64,000 bases of DNA from Paracoccaceae bacterium (GTDB taxonomy: Bacteria; Pseudomonadota; Alphaproteobacteria; Rhodobacterales; Rhodobacteraceae), in the NCBI GenBank assembly GCA_020637675.1, contig JACKKD010000003.1:372001-436000 (forward strand), read 5' to 3'. The notes beneath the pieces were generated by a model. It was given only the letters and a program-made list of their open reading frames with translations. It did not search any database and was not told the DNA's origin. A program made the position numbers and the translations under genes. Shown here piece after piece: positions 26,964 through 35,840 of this stretch; the stretch's first letter is position 1; the number at the start of each line of letters is the position of its first letter.

Positions 26964-28987
26964 AGGCGCGGGTCGCCCTTGCGCTCGCCGCCCTGCTTTT
27001 TGCAGGCGGCCTCCTACGGGACGGGGCCGATCTGTGGATCGACGGGACGGTCCTGCCGCCGCTGACGGTCGAGACCGGCGTCGAGGTCACGGCGCGCGAC
27101 GGCACTCTGCTCAGAGCCTTCACAGTCGCAGACGGGCGCTGGCGGCTCGATCCCGGCGCGGTGGACCGAGACTTCCTCGCCATGCTCGTGGCCTACGAGG
27201 ACAAGCGGTTCTACCAGCACAATGGGTTGGACCCGCTCGCCCTCCTCCGCGCCGTCTGGCAGGTAGCGGCGAACGGGCGCGTGGTTTCGGGCGGTTCCAC
27301 CCTGACGATGCAGGTCGCGCGGCTTCTGGAGGAAAGCGGCACTGGGCGGCTCTCCGGCAAGCTCCGCCAGATCCGTGTGGCACTGGCGCTGGAACGGCGG
27401 CTGACCAAGGACGAAATCCTCGACCTCTACCTCCGCCTCGCGCCATACGGCGGCAACCTCGAAGGCGTGCGCGCGGCGAGCCTGGCGTACTTCGGCAAGG
27501 AGCCGCGCCGACTGACCCGCGCCGAAAGCGCACTGCTGGTGGCGCTTCCCCAATCGCCAGAGACCCGCCGCCCCGACCGCGCGCCGGCGACGGCGGAACC
27601 CGCCCGCGACCGCGTCCTTGCGCGCCTGACTGCCGCGGGCGCCCTGCCTGTCGACCGAGGCGTCCGCACCGAACCGGTGCCGACGACCCGTCGCTCCTTC
27701 CCCGCGCTCGCCCCACACCTCGCCGACCGCCTCCGCCGCGAAGACCCGACCGCGCGCCGGATCGCCACAACCATCGACCCTGCGCTCCAGCGAAGCCTCG
27801 AGGCACTCGCCGCGCGGGTATCCCGCAGCTCTCCCGCCCGCGCCTCGCTGGCCATCCTCGTCGCCGATCACCGGACAGGGGATATCCTCGCCTCCGTCGG
27901 ATCGCCCGACTGGACCGATGCGAGCCGCGCCGGATTCATCGACATGACGCGGGCGCTGCGTTCACCCGGCTCGACCCTGAAACCCTTCGTCTACGCGCTC
28001 GCCTTCGACGAGGGCCTCGCCCACCCTGAAACGCTGATCGAGGATCGGCCGGTATCCTTCGGCCCTTACGCGCCGCAGAACTTCGACCGCGCCTTCCGTG
28101 GCACCGTGACGGCGCGCGAGGCGCTGCAGCTTTCGCTCAATATCCCTGTCGTGAGCCTGACCGAAGCGATCGGGCCCGCACGGCTCCTGGCCGCCCTGCG
28201 CCGGACCGGGGCCGACCCCGTGCTGCCGGGCGGCGACCCCGGCCTTGCCGTCGCGCTCGGCGGCGTCGGGCTCACCCTCGAAGACCTGGTCGGGGCCTAT
28301 GCCGCGCTCGCCCGGCTCGGTGCGCCGGTCCGGCTTTCCGCGAGGCCGGGCGCAACGCAGCCCGAAGGCCCGCGCCTCACCTCGCCCGAGGCCGCCTGGC
28401 TCGCCGCCGACATCCTCGCCGGTCTCCCGCCCCCTGCCAACGCGCCTACGCACCAGATCGCCTACAAGACCGGCACGAGCTATGGCCACCGCGATGTCTG
28501 GGCCGTCGGATTCGACGGCGCACATGTGGTCGGCGTCTGGCTGGGGCGGCCCGACGGAGCGTCACTCCCCGGCGCCTTCGGCGGAGAACTTGCGGCCCCC
28601 ATCCTCTTCGACACATTCGCGCGGATCGGCCCCGAGCGCACACCGCTGCCGCCCCCGCCGCCATCGACCCTGATCCTGCCGAACGCCCGCCTTCCCCAGC
28701 CGCTGCAGCGTTTTCGCCCGAGAGGATCGATCCTCGCCCCAGGGGACGACATGCCGGAGATCGCCTTCCCGCCCGATGGCGCGCGGGTCGAAGCGGGTGC
28801 GTCGCTCGCGCTCAAGGTCCGGGGCGGAACGCCACCCTTCACCTGGCTCGCGAACGGGGCTCCGGCCGTCCTCTCCGAGCGGAGCCGCGAATCGGCGTTG
28901 CCCGTTCCGGGCCCGGGCTATCTCAGGCTCTCGGTAATCGACGGCCTGGGCGCCAGCGCGAGCGCGACAGTCACGCTTGGGCCCTGA
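26960..28987 (+). CDS. pbpC: Penicillin-binding protein 1C
   Basis: 675 residues beginning at a GTG that overlaps the stop of the A2M gene. A single N-terminal hydrophobic segment anchors it in the inner membrane. The glycosyltransferase (GT51) domain has Glu80 in VAYEDKRFYQHNG and GGSTLTMQVAR at 111-121. The transpeptidase domain has SxxK at 338-341 (SPGSTLKPF), SLN at 392-394 and KTGTS at 503-507. Residues 585-675 form the beta-sheet C-terminal BiPBP_C domain of PBP1C. All catalytic motifs are intact. The pair yfhM-pbpC is conserved in many proteobacteria. Confidence 0.94.
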   Translation: MKARVALALAALLFAGGLLRDGADLWIDGTVLPPLTVETGVEVTARDGTLLRAFTVADGRWRLDPGAVDRDFLAMLVAYEDKRFYQHNGLDPLALLRAVWQVAANGRVVSGGSTLTMQVARLLEESGTGRLSGKLRQIRVALALERRLTKDEILDLYLRLAPYGGNLEGVRAASLAYFGKEPRRLTRAESALLVALPQSPETRRPDRAPATAEPARDRVLARLTAAGALPVDRGVRTEPVPTTRRSFPALAPHLADRLRREDPTARRIATTIDPALQRSLEALAARVSRSSPARASLAILVADHRTGDILASVGSPDWTDASRAGFIDMTRALRSPGSTLKPFVYALAFDEGLAHPETLIEDRPVSFGPYAPQNFDRAFRGTVTAREALQLSLNIPVVSLTEAIGPARLLAALRRTGADPVLPGGDPGLAVALGGVGLTLEDLVGAYAALARLGAPVRLSARPGATQPEGPRLTSPEAAWLAADILAGLPPPANAPTHQIAYKTGTSYGHRDVWAVGFDGAHVVGVWLGRPDGASLPGAFGGELAAPILFDTFARIGPERTPLPPPPPSTLILPNARLPQPLQRFRPRGSILAPGDDMPEIAFPPDGARVEAGASLALKVRGGTPPFTWLANGAPAVLSERSRESALPVPGPGYLRLSVIDGLGASASATVTLGP

Positions 28988-29053
28988 GCCACTTGGCTGC
29001 CAGGCCCCCCGCCTCCCGACGGAGGGCTTGATCCACTCTGAGCAGGCTGCCCG

Positions 29054-30232
29054 TCAGATCCGCTCGATGGCGAGCGCGATGCCCTGACCGCCGCCGATGC
29101 ACATGGTGACGAGCGCGTAGCGGCCACCGGTGCGCTCCAGTTCATGGAGCGCCTTCACGGTCAGGATCGCACCCGTGGCGCCCACCGGATGGCCGAGCGC
29201 GATGGCGCCGCCGTTGGGGTTCACCTTCGGCGGATCGAACCCGAGTTCCCTCGACACCGCGAGGGCCTGCGCCGCGAAGGCCTCGTTGGATTCGATCACG
29301 TCGAAGTCGCCCGCCGAAAGCCCGGTGCGCTTCAGAAGCTCGGTCACGGCGGGCACCGGGCCGATCCCCATGACCTCGGGCCGCACGCCGGCATGGGTGT
29401 AGCCGAGAAGACGCGCGCGGGCCTTCAGACCGGACTTCGACGCCGCCCCGGCAGTGGCGAGCACAAGCGCCGCCGCGCCGTCGTTGATCCCGCTCGCATT
29501 GCCGGCCGTGACGCTGCCGTCCTTCTGGAACACGGCCTTCAGCCCCGCGAGCGCCTCAAGGCTGGTGGCCTTCGGATGTTCATCGGTGTCGAACACGACG
29601 GTCCCCTTGCGGCCGACGATCTCAACCGGAACAATCTGGTCCTTGAACCGGCCCTCGGCAATCGCGCGGGCGGCGCGGGTCTGGCTCTCCATGGCGAAGG
29701 CGTCCTGATCGGCGCGGCTCACGCCATGCTCCCTGGCGACATTTTCCGCCGTCACGCCCATGTGGCCCGTTCCGAACGGACAGGTGAGCGCCCCGGTCAT
29801 CATGTCGAGCGCCTTCGTGTCCCCCATCTTCTGGCCAAAGCGCGCGGCCTGCAGCACGTAGGGCGCCCGGCTCATGCTTTCGGCCCCGCCGGCGAGCGCG
29901 AAATCGGCGTCGCCCAGCATCAGGCTCTGCGCCGCCGAGACGATGGCCTGGGCACCCGAGCCGCAGAGGCGGTTCACGTTCATGGCCGGCGTGCCGTTCG
30001 GAATACCCGCCTGGACCGCCGCGACCCGGCTCAGGTACATGTCGCGGGGCTCGGTGTTGATCACGTGGCCGAAGACGACGTGGCCGATCTGATCGCCGGC
30101 CACGCCGGCCCGCTCCAGCGCCGCCTTCGCGGCGACCGTCGCGGTGTCGATTGGCGCCATTCCGGCAAGCGCCCCGCCGAAAGTGCCGATCGCGGTGCGC
30201 GCGCCGGACAGGATCACGATATCGTCGCTCAT
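29054..30232 (-). CDS. Acetyl-CoA acetyltransferase (thiolase)
   Basis: 392 residues, the usual thiolase II length. The nucleophile is Cys90 in NVNRLCGSGAQA; the second cysteine is Cys378 in MCIGGGQG; the histidine is in ALGHPVGATG. NEAFAAQ is also present. It condenses two acetyl-CoA to acetoacetyl-CoA or runs in reverse, at the entry to polyhydroxybutyrate synthesis or ketone-body and fatty-acid breakdown. No phaB or PHA synthase is in view, so I do not choose between phaA and atoB. It has a good SD (GGAGG, 7 bases before the ATG) and stands apart from its neighbours. Confidence 0.93.
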   Translation of the reverse strand: MSDDIVILSGARTAIGTFGGALAGMAPIDTATVAAKAALERAGVAGDQIGHVVFGHVINTEPRDMYLSRVAAVQAGIPNGTPAMNVNRLCGSGAQAIVSAAQSLMLGDADFALAGGAESMSRAPYVLQAARFGQKMGDTKALDMMTGALTCPFGTGHMGVTAENVAREHGVSRADQDAFAMESQTRAARAIAEGRFKDQIVPVEIVGRKGTVVFDTDEHPKATSLEALAGLKAVFQKDGSVTAGNASGINDGAAALVLATAGAASKSGLKARARLLGYTHAGVRPEVMGIGPVPAVTELLKRTGLSAGDFDVIESNEAFAAQALAVSRELGFDPPKVNPNGGAIALGHPVGATGAILTVKALHELERTGGRYALVTMCIGGGQGIALAIERI

Positions 30233-30264
30233 GCGGACCTCCTGTGGAATGAGACGCTGGAACT

Positions 30265-31098
30265 CTAGCTGCTGCGCCGCAGCGAAACCAGCGTGATTTC
30301 GGGCGGCTGGAAGACACGGAGCGGCACGCCCGAATAGCCGATCCCGCCCGAGACGATCAGGTGCCGCCCGCCCTCGCGGACATGGCCCCAGCCATAGCGA
30401 GAGCGATAGCGCGAGGGCGTCAGAGGCCGCCAGCCGGCAAGGTTCACCTGCCCGCCATGGGTGTGGCCGGATATCTGCAGGAAGGCGCGGGCATCGCCTT
30501 CGGCGAAATAGTCGGGCTCATGCGCCATAAGGACCGCAGGCGCGCCCGGCGGCACCGAAGCGAAGGCCGCATCGGGATCGTGCAGACCCGAATGGCCGAG
30601 CCGCCTGAGCGCCCGCTGACTGTCCATGCCCACGAGCCAGAAGCCGGCCCCGTGCGGGAGGCGTTCCGCCCGGTTCGTCAGAAGCCGGATCGGGCCTCCC
30701 TCCAGCGCCTCGACGACCGAATTGCGGGCAAATCGCGTCGCGCGCGACAGCCGGCAGTCCCACCAGTCGTGATTGCCCATCACGGCCGCAACGCCGAGCG
30801 GCGCGGCAAGCGGTGCAAGGGTCTCGACGATGGCCGTGGCGGGGATGCTGCGGGCGGGAAGGTTGCGGTCCGCGATGAAGTCGCCAGGGATGAGAACGAG
30901 ATCGGGCCGGAGCGCATTCGTCGCCGCTACGATGCGCGCGATGGCGGAAAGCGGCGTCCAGGGTATGCAGACATGAAGATCGGCGAGAACAGCGATCGTC
31001 AGGTCGGGCAGCGTCCAGCGATGATCAGCGATCTCGTGCCGCACGATCAGGGGGCGGCTGAACATGGTCAGCGGTCGGAAGTGCGCCTTCTCCGCCAT
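30265..31098 (-). CDS. Metallophosphoesterase (YkuE-like)
   Basis: 277 residues with the calcineurin-like metal-binding series: VLADLHV, LIPGDFIADR, VMGNHDWWDCR, and SGHTHGGQVNLAG. The last motif and the short length fit the YkuE/LpxH-like class that acts on membrane phospholipid headgroups or nucleotide sugars. The substrate is unknown. Two bases separate it from the phosphatase gene upstream, so the two form an operon. Confidence 0.88.
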   Translation of the reverse strand: MAEKAHFRPLTMFSRPLIVRHEIADHRWTLPDLTIAVLADLHVCIPWTPLSAIARIVAATNALRPDLVLIPGDFIADRNLPARSIPATAIVETLAPLAAPLGVAAVMGNHDWWDCRLSRATRFARNSVVEALEGGPIRLLTNRAERLPHGAGFWLVGMDSQRALRRLGHSGLHDPDAAFASVPPGAPAVLMAHEPDYFAEGDARAFLQISGHTHGGQVNLAGWRPLTPSRYRSRYGWGHVREGGRHLIVSGGIGYSGVPLRVFQPPEITLVSLRRSS

Positions 31099-31100
31099 GG

Positions 31101-31841
31101 CTATCCGCCGGGCAGCACGGGCTGCCGCCCACCGGGGCCGAGCAGCCAGACCCGGTCGCCCTCGATCACCACGGCCGAAAGGGTGCGGCCGTATCCCGCA
31201 CCCGTATCTATGTTGAGCCGGTTGCCATAGTGGGTGACACGATCGACCGGCGTGTGGCCGTGCACGACCAGCGCACCGTGGTCGCGCGGATCATCCAGGA
31301 ACGGCCGCCGGATCCACAAGAGGTCGTCCTCGGCCTGCGCGTCCAGCGGCACACCGGGGCGGATGCCGGCATGGACGAAAACCGCGGGCCCCCGGCGATA
31401 GCTGGCGTGAAGGCCCGACAGGAACCGCACATGCGCAGCGGGCACGGCCGCCAACGCATCGGCATGGAGGTCGAACAGCATCCGTTCCCCGGCGCCGGCA
31501 ACGCCGTAGGACGCGAGCGTGGTATCCCCGCCGAGACGCGGCTCGATCCAGTGCATGCCCTCGCGGAGCCCGGGATCCTGGCTGTCGGGATCGGCGAGAA
31601 ACCCCGTGAACATCCGGTCATGGTTGCCCTTCAGCACGATCCACGGCTCACCCCGGCCGACACCGGCCAGAAGGAAGTCGATCACGCCGCGACTGTCCGG
31701 CCCACGGTCCACAAGGTCGCCGATGTGGACGACCGGCGCCCCGTGATCGCCCACCCGCCCCCGGTCCATCGCAATCCGGTCGTGCACATCTTCCAGCTTG
31801 TCGCGTGCGCCGTGGATGTCGCCTATGGCGTAGGTTCTCAT
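31101..31841 (-). CDS. Serine/threonine protein phosphatase-like (PPP) metallophosphatase
   Basis: 246 residues starting MRTYAIGDIHG. PPP family motifs appear in order: GDIHG (residues 7-11), GDLVDRGPDS, GNHD (73-76 region), VHAGIRPG and HGHTPVD. The combination of GDIHG, GDLVDRG and GNHD is shared with PrpA/PrpE-type protein phosphatases and ApaH-like hydrolases, so the substrate could be a phosphoprotein or a dinucleoside polyphosphate. It has a good SD and heads a two-gene operon with the metallophosphoesterase. Confidence 0.88.
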   Translation of the reverse strand: MRTYAIGDIHGARDKLEDVHDRIAMDRGRVGDHGAPVVHIGDLVDRGPDSRGVIDFLLAGVGRGEPWIVLKGNHDRMFTGFLADPDSQDPGLREGMHWIEPRLGGDTTLASYGVAGAGERMLFDLHADALAAVPAAHVRFLSGLHASYRRGPAVFVHAGIRPGVPLDAQAEDDLLWIRRPFLDDPRDHGALVVHGHTPVDRVTHYGNRLNIDTGAGYGRTLSAVVIEGDRVWLLGPGGRQPVLPGG

Positions 31842-31917
31842 TCCCGATCCCTGCCCGTTCGGGGCGGACGCTACCCTGCCCGCCGGTTCGCGGCAACCGG
31901 CGGGCAGGCTCTTCTGC

Positions 31918-33516
31918 TCACCCGATGTCGAAGACCAGCGGCTTGACCTGCCGGAACATGCCCGTCGCCTCCAGCGCGCGGATGACCTCTGCCTTCGGCG
32001 CCTCGTCGAGATAGAGAAGCGCGATCGCGTCGCGGCCGACGCCCGATCGGCCGAGCGTGAAGTTGGCGATGTTCACGCCTGCGTTCCCAAGCGTCTGGCC
32101 AAGCGTCCCGATGATGCCCGGCACGTCCTCGTTGGTGGTGTAGAGCATGTGCGCCCCGATCTCGGCGTCGATATTGATGCCCTTGATCTGGATGAAACGC
32201 GGCTTGCCGTCCGAGAAGACCGTCCCGGCGATCGACCTTTCGCGCTTCTCCGTCACCACGGTCAGCTTCATGTAGCCGTCGAAGACGCCACTCTTTTCCT
32301 GTTGCGTGGTCGAGATCTGTATCCCGCGCTCCTTGGCGACGACGGGGGCCGAAACCATGTTCACATCCGGGTTGGTCGCCTTCATGATCCCGGCAATCGC
32401 GCCGCAGTTCAGCGCCTGGAGGTTCATCCGTGCGACGGCGCCGTCGTAAAGGATGTTGATCGCCTTGATCGGCTCGTCCGTCATCTGGCCGGCGAAGGCG
32501 CCGAGATGCTGGGCGAGCTTCTGCCATGGCCCCATGACGGCGGCTTCCTCGGCGGTGACCGAGGGCATGTTGAGCGCGTTCTGCACCGCCCCGGTCAGCA
32601 GGTAGTCCGACATCTGCTCGGCCACCTGAAGTGCCACATTCTCCTGCGCTTCGGTCGTCGCGGCGCCGAGATGCGGGGTGACGACGACGTTCGGCAGGTG
32701 GAACAGCGGCGAATCCGTCGCCGGCTCCTTCTCGAACACGTCGAAGGCAGCCCCCGCGACATGACCGGATTTCAGCGCCTCGGCCAGCGCCGCCTCGTCG
32801 ACAAGGCCGCCGCGGGCGCAGTTTATGATGCGCACGCCCTTCTTCGTCCTGGCGATGTTCTCCCTCGACAGGATGTTGCGGGTCTTGTCGGTCAGGGGCA
32901 CGTGCAGCGTGATGAAATCGGCGCGGTGGAGCAGCTCGTCGAGGTCCACCTTAGTCACGCCCATCGACTTCGCCCGCTCCTCGCTGAGATAGGGGTCATA
33001 GGCGATGACCTTCATGTGGAGCCCAAGCGCCCGGTCGCAGACGATGCCGCCGATATTGCCCGCACCGATCACGCCCAGCGTCTTGTTGAAAAGTTCCACC
33101 CCCATGAAGCGGTTCTTCTCCCACTTCCCGGCATGGGTCGATTCCGACGCTTCCGGCAGTTGCCGGGCGACCGCGAACATCATCGCGATGGCGTGTTCGG
33201 CGGTGGTGACGGAATTGCCGAAGGGCGTGTTCATCACGATCACGCCGCGCTTCGATGCGGCGGGAATGTCGACATTGTCGACCCCGATCCCGGCGCGGCC
33301 GATGACCTTGAGCCTGGTCGCGGCCTCCAGCACCTTGTCGGAGACCTTGGTCGCCGAGCGGATGGCAAGGCCGTCGTAGTCACCGATGACGGCGAGGAGC
33401 CGGTCCTTGTCCTTGCCGAGATCGGGCAGGTAGTCGACCTCGACCCCCCGGTCGCGGAATATCTGGACGGCGGTTTCACTGAGTTTGTCGGATACGAGAA
33501 CCTTGGGTGTCATCAT
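31918..33516 (-). CDS. serA: D-3-phosphoglycerate dehydrogenase
   Basis: First enzyme of serine synthesis, oxidising 3-phosphoglycerate to phosphohydroxypyruvate with NAD+. The protein has about 532 residues, the long SerA type: a catalytic domain around a Rossmann motif (GVIGAGNIGGIVCDRA), NCARGGLVDE, and HLGAATTEAQ with the catalytic His. An ASB domain follows, and the ACT domain begins near RFIQIKGINIDAEIGAHML and ends in FDIG. I chose the start at 33516 (ATGATG) since AGGA lies six bases upstream. It is downstream of serC on the same strand, with only a repeat element between. Confidence 0.94.
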   Translation of the reverse strand: MMTPKVLVSDKLSETAVQIFRDRGVEVDYLPDLGKDKDRLLAVIGDYDGLAIRSATKVSDKVLEAATRLKVIGRAGIGVDNVDIPAASKRGVIVMNTPFGNSVTTAEHAIAMMFAVARQLPEASESTHAGKWEKNRFMGVELFNKTLGVIGAGNIGGIVCDRALGLHMKVIAYDPYLSEERAKSMGVTKVDLDELLHRADFITLHVPLTDKTRNILSRENIARTKKGVRIINCARGGLVDEAALAEALKSGHVAGAAFDVFEKEPATDSPLFHLPNVVVTPHLGAATTEAQENVALQVAEQMSDYLLTGAVQNALNMPSVTAEEAAVMGPWQKLAQHLGAFAGQMTDEPIKAINILYDGAVARMNLQALNCGAIAGIMKATNPDVNMVSAPVVAKERGIQISTTQQEKSGVFDGYMKLTVVTEKRERSIAGTVFSDGKPRFIQIKGINIDAEIGAHMLYTTNEDVPGIIGTLGQTLGNAGVNIANFTLGRSGVGRDAIALLYLDEAPKAEVIRALEATGMFRQVKPLVFDIG

Positions 33517-33524
33517 TCGTTGTC

Positions 33525-33582
33525 CTGTCATGCCCGCGAAAGCGGGTATCGGTTGAAGGTTCCCGCTTGCGCGGGAATGATA
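33525..33582. repeat. Tandem palindromic (REP-like) hairpins between serC and serA
   Basis: Two consecutive hairpins: ATGCCCGC-GAAA-GCGGGTAT (33530-33549, with a GNRA-type loop) and TTCCCGC-TTGC-GCGGGAA (33560-33577). The GC-core palindromes flanked by TCAT/ATGA are reminiscent of the dispersed 'TCATTCCCGCGAAAGCGGGAAT' extragenic repeats of proteobacteria. They may also stabilise or attenuate the serC-serA message. Confidence 0.6.
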
Positions 33583-33591
33583 TTTCGGGGG

Positions 33592-34746
33592 TCAGGCGGC
33601 CTTGGCCTGCGCCTCTATCTCGGCCTCGAACGCCCATTCGATCCAGGGCATGAGCCGCGCGACGTCGGATGCCTCGACGGTCGAGCCGCACCAGATGCGC
33701 AGGCCCGGAGGGGCGTCACGGTAGGCCCCGGCATCAAGCGCCACGCCTTCCTTCTCCAGCCGCTTTGCGACCGCCTTCGCGAAGGCCGCGCCGTCCCGGA
33801 TGCGCGGATCGGTGAACTTCAGGCACACGCTCGTCGTGGAGGCCGTCGCCGGATCGGCGGCCAGATTGGCGATCCAGTCCCTCTTCGCGACGAAATCTGC
33901 GATGGCCTTCGCATTCGCATCCGCCCGCGCGATCAGGGCCGTCAGCCCGCCGACCGACTTCGCCCACTTCAAGGCGACGAGGTAGTCCTCGACGCAAAGC
34001 ATCGAGGGCGTGTTGATCGTCTCGCCTTCGAAGATGCCCTCGATCAGCTTGCCGCCCTTGGTCAGGCGGAAAATCTTCGGCAGGGGCCAGGCGGGCACAT
34101 AGCTTTCAAGTCGCTCGACCGCGCGGGGCGACAGGATCAGGACGCCATGGCCGCCCTCGCCGCCCAACGCCTTCTGCCACGAAAAGGTGACGACATCGAG
34201 CTTGGCCCAGGGCAGGTCCATCGCGAAGGCGGCGCTGGTCGCATCGCAGATCGTCAGACCTTGCCGCTTCGCCGGGATCGCATCGCCGTTCGGCACCCGC
34301 ACGCCCGAGGTCGTGCCGTTCCAGGTGAAGACAACGTCGCGGTCGAAATCCACCGTCGCGAAATCCACGATCGCGCCATAGGGGGCCTTCCTCACCGTGG
34401 CATCCAGCTTCAGCTGCTTGACGACATCGGTCACCCAGCCTTCGCCGAAGCTTTCCCAGGCCAGCATCTCCACGGGGCGCGCACCGAGAAGCGACCAGAG
34501 CGCCATCTCGACCGCGCCGGTATCCGACGCGGGCACGATGCCGATGCGGTAGTCCGCCGGCACGCCCAGAACTTCGCGGGTGAGGTCGATCGCCTCCTTC
34601 AGCTTGGCCTTGCCGACGGCGGCACGGTGCGACCGTCCGAGCGGCGCGTCCGAGAGCATGTCGAGGGAAAAGCCGGGAATCTTCGTGCACGGGCCCGAAG
34701 AGAAGCGCGGATTTACCGGCCGCGCGGCCGGAGTCGTCTTGACCAT
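33592..34746 (-). CDS. serC: Phosphoserine aminotransferase
   Basis: 384 residues. Second step of the serine pathway, transferring the amino group of glutamate to phosphohydroxypyruvate with PLP. The Schiff-base lysine is Lys192 in [25 protein letters not shown] at 12-22, [11 protein letters not shown] and [12 protein letters not shown] are typical of the alphaproteobacterial/archaeal SerC branch rather than the E. coli type. The ATG at 34746 is preceded by AAGGA at eight bases. It is the first gene of serC-serA. Confidence 0.94.
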   Translation of the reverse strand: MVKTTPAARPVNPRFSSGPCTKIPGFSLDMLSDAPLGRSHRAAVGKAKLKEAIDLTREVLGVPADYRIGIVPASDTGAVEMALWSLLGARPVEMLAWESFGEGWVTDVVKQLKLDATVRKAPYGAIVDFATVDFDRDVVFTWNGTTSGVRVPNGDAIPAKRQGLTICDATSAAFAMDLPWAKLDVVTFSWQKALGGEGGHGVLILSPRAVERLESYVPAWPLPKIFRLTKGGKLIEGIFEGETINTPSMLCVEDYLVALKWAKSVGGLTALIARADANAKAIADFVAKRDWIANLAADPATASTTSVCLKFTDPRIRDGAAFAKAVAKRLEKEGVALDAGAYRDAPPGLRIWCGSTVEASDVARLMPWIEWAFEAEIEAQAKAA

Positions 34747-34820
34747 TGCTGGTATCCTTCCAGATATACGCCCCTCGTTGGGGAGGGGTGTCCCGCCGCC
34801 GGAGATAGACGGCGCCGGAG
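34747..34820 (-). promoter_or_regulatory. serC 5' leader with two hairpins (candidate serC RNA motif)
   Basis: On the minus strand two stems lie before the SD: CGCCG/CGGCG (34810-34814 with 34797-34801) and CCCCTC/GAGGGG (34783-34788 with 34771-34776, 6-base loop). A structured 'serC motif' upstream of alphaproteobacterial serC is known from comparative genomics. I cannot align to its model here, so membership is an inference from position and from the two-stem layout. Confidence 0.35.
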
Positions 34821-34904
34821 GCTGGCACAAGCCGGAAATGTGCTCTAAAGCGCCGCTTGACCGACCGAAACCGACGCAACGCGTTCACTATCGGAAACTT
34901 TGCC

Positions 34905-35777
34905 ATGTTCATCGTGACCCTTCTCGCCAGCCCCGACCGCGCCGATCTCGACGGGGCGACGGTGGAGGCGCTGCGCAATGCCTGGGGCGGCGGCGAGGCG
35001 CGCTGGCTGAGCCGCGGCGTCGCGGCGGAGTTTCCACTGCCGGCGCTACCGGCGAATCGCTGGGAGGCGTGGGCCGGGCTTCAGGGCCTCGGCGTCGACC
35101 TCGTCGTCCAGCCTGCCGGGGGTCGCCGCAAGAAGATGCTTCTGGCCGACATGGACTCGACCATGATCGGGCAGGAATGCATCGACGAGCTGGCCGACAT
35201 GGCAGGGGTCGGACCGCGGGTGGCCGAGATTACCAGGCGCGCCATGAACGGCGAACTGGATTTCGAGGGCGCGCTGCTCGAACGGGTCGGGCTTCTCAGG
35301 GGCCTGCCCGAAGCGGTCATCGGGACGGTTCTGGCCGAACGCATCACGCTGGCTCCGGGCGGCCGTGAACTGGTCGCCACGATGAAGGCGAACGGCGGCT
35401 ACACGGCGCTCGTCTCTGGCGGCTTCAACGCCTTCACCGCGTCCGTCGCAGCGCAACTCGGTTTCGACGAACACCGCGCCAACACGCTACTGGCCGATAA
35501 CGGGCGCCTCAGCGGCGACGTCGCCCGCCCCATCCTCGGCCGCGAGGCGAAGGTCGCCGCGCTGGAGGAGATTTCCGCCCGGCTCGGCATTGACCATGCC
35601 GATGTCCTTGCGGTGGGAGATGGCGCCAATGATCTCGGGATGCTTCATCTGGCCGGCGCGGGCGTCGCGCTCCACGCCAAGCCATCGGTCGCCGCGCAAT
35701 GCGACATCCGCATCAACCACGGCGACCTGACCGCGCTGCTCTATATCCAGGGCTACGCCGCCGGCGACTTCGCGTGA
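34905..35777 (+). CDS. serB: Phosphoserine phosphatase
   Basis: 290 residues; last step of serine synthesis. HAD motif I is LADMDSTMIG with Asp82 and Asp84; motif II is ALVSGGFNAF; motif IV is VGDGANDLGML. The N-terminal 70 residues (MFIVTLLASPDRADLD) are a small domain like that of other alphaproteobacterial SerB. The ATG at 34905 is chosen because it starts at the family's N-terminus; 16 upstream codons are in frame but unlike it. It is divergent from serC across 158 bp. Confidence 0.94.
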   Translation: MFIVTLLASPDRADLDGATVEALRNAWGGGEARWLSRGVAAEFPLPALPANRWEAWAGLQGLGVDLVVQPAGGRRKKMLLADMDSTMIGQECIDELADMAGVGPRVAEITRRAMNGELDFEGALLERVGLLRGLPEAVIGTVLAERITLAPGGRELVATMKANGGYTALVSGGFNAFTASVAAQLGFDEHRANTLLADNGRLSGDVARPILGREAKVAALEEISARLGIDHADVLAVGDGANDLGMLHLAGAGVALHAKPSVAAQCDIRINHGDLTALLYIQGYAAGDFA

Positions 35778-35807
35778 TCCGGTCGCGCGCTCGACGTGAA
35801 GTGCCGC

Positions 35808-35825
35808 CGCCCGACCGGGCGTTTT
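35808..35825 (+). terminator. Intrinsic terminator of serB
   Basis: Stem CGCCC/GGGCG with a 4-base loop (35808-35821) followed by TTTT, 30 bases after the serB stop and before the convergent asparaginase gene. Confidence 0.6.
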
Positions 35826-35840
35826 GGGTGCGCCTTCGGA

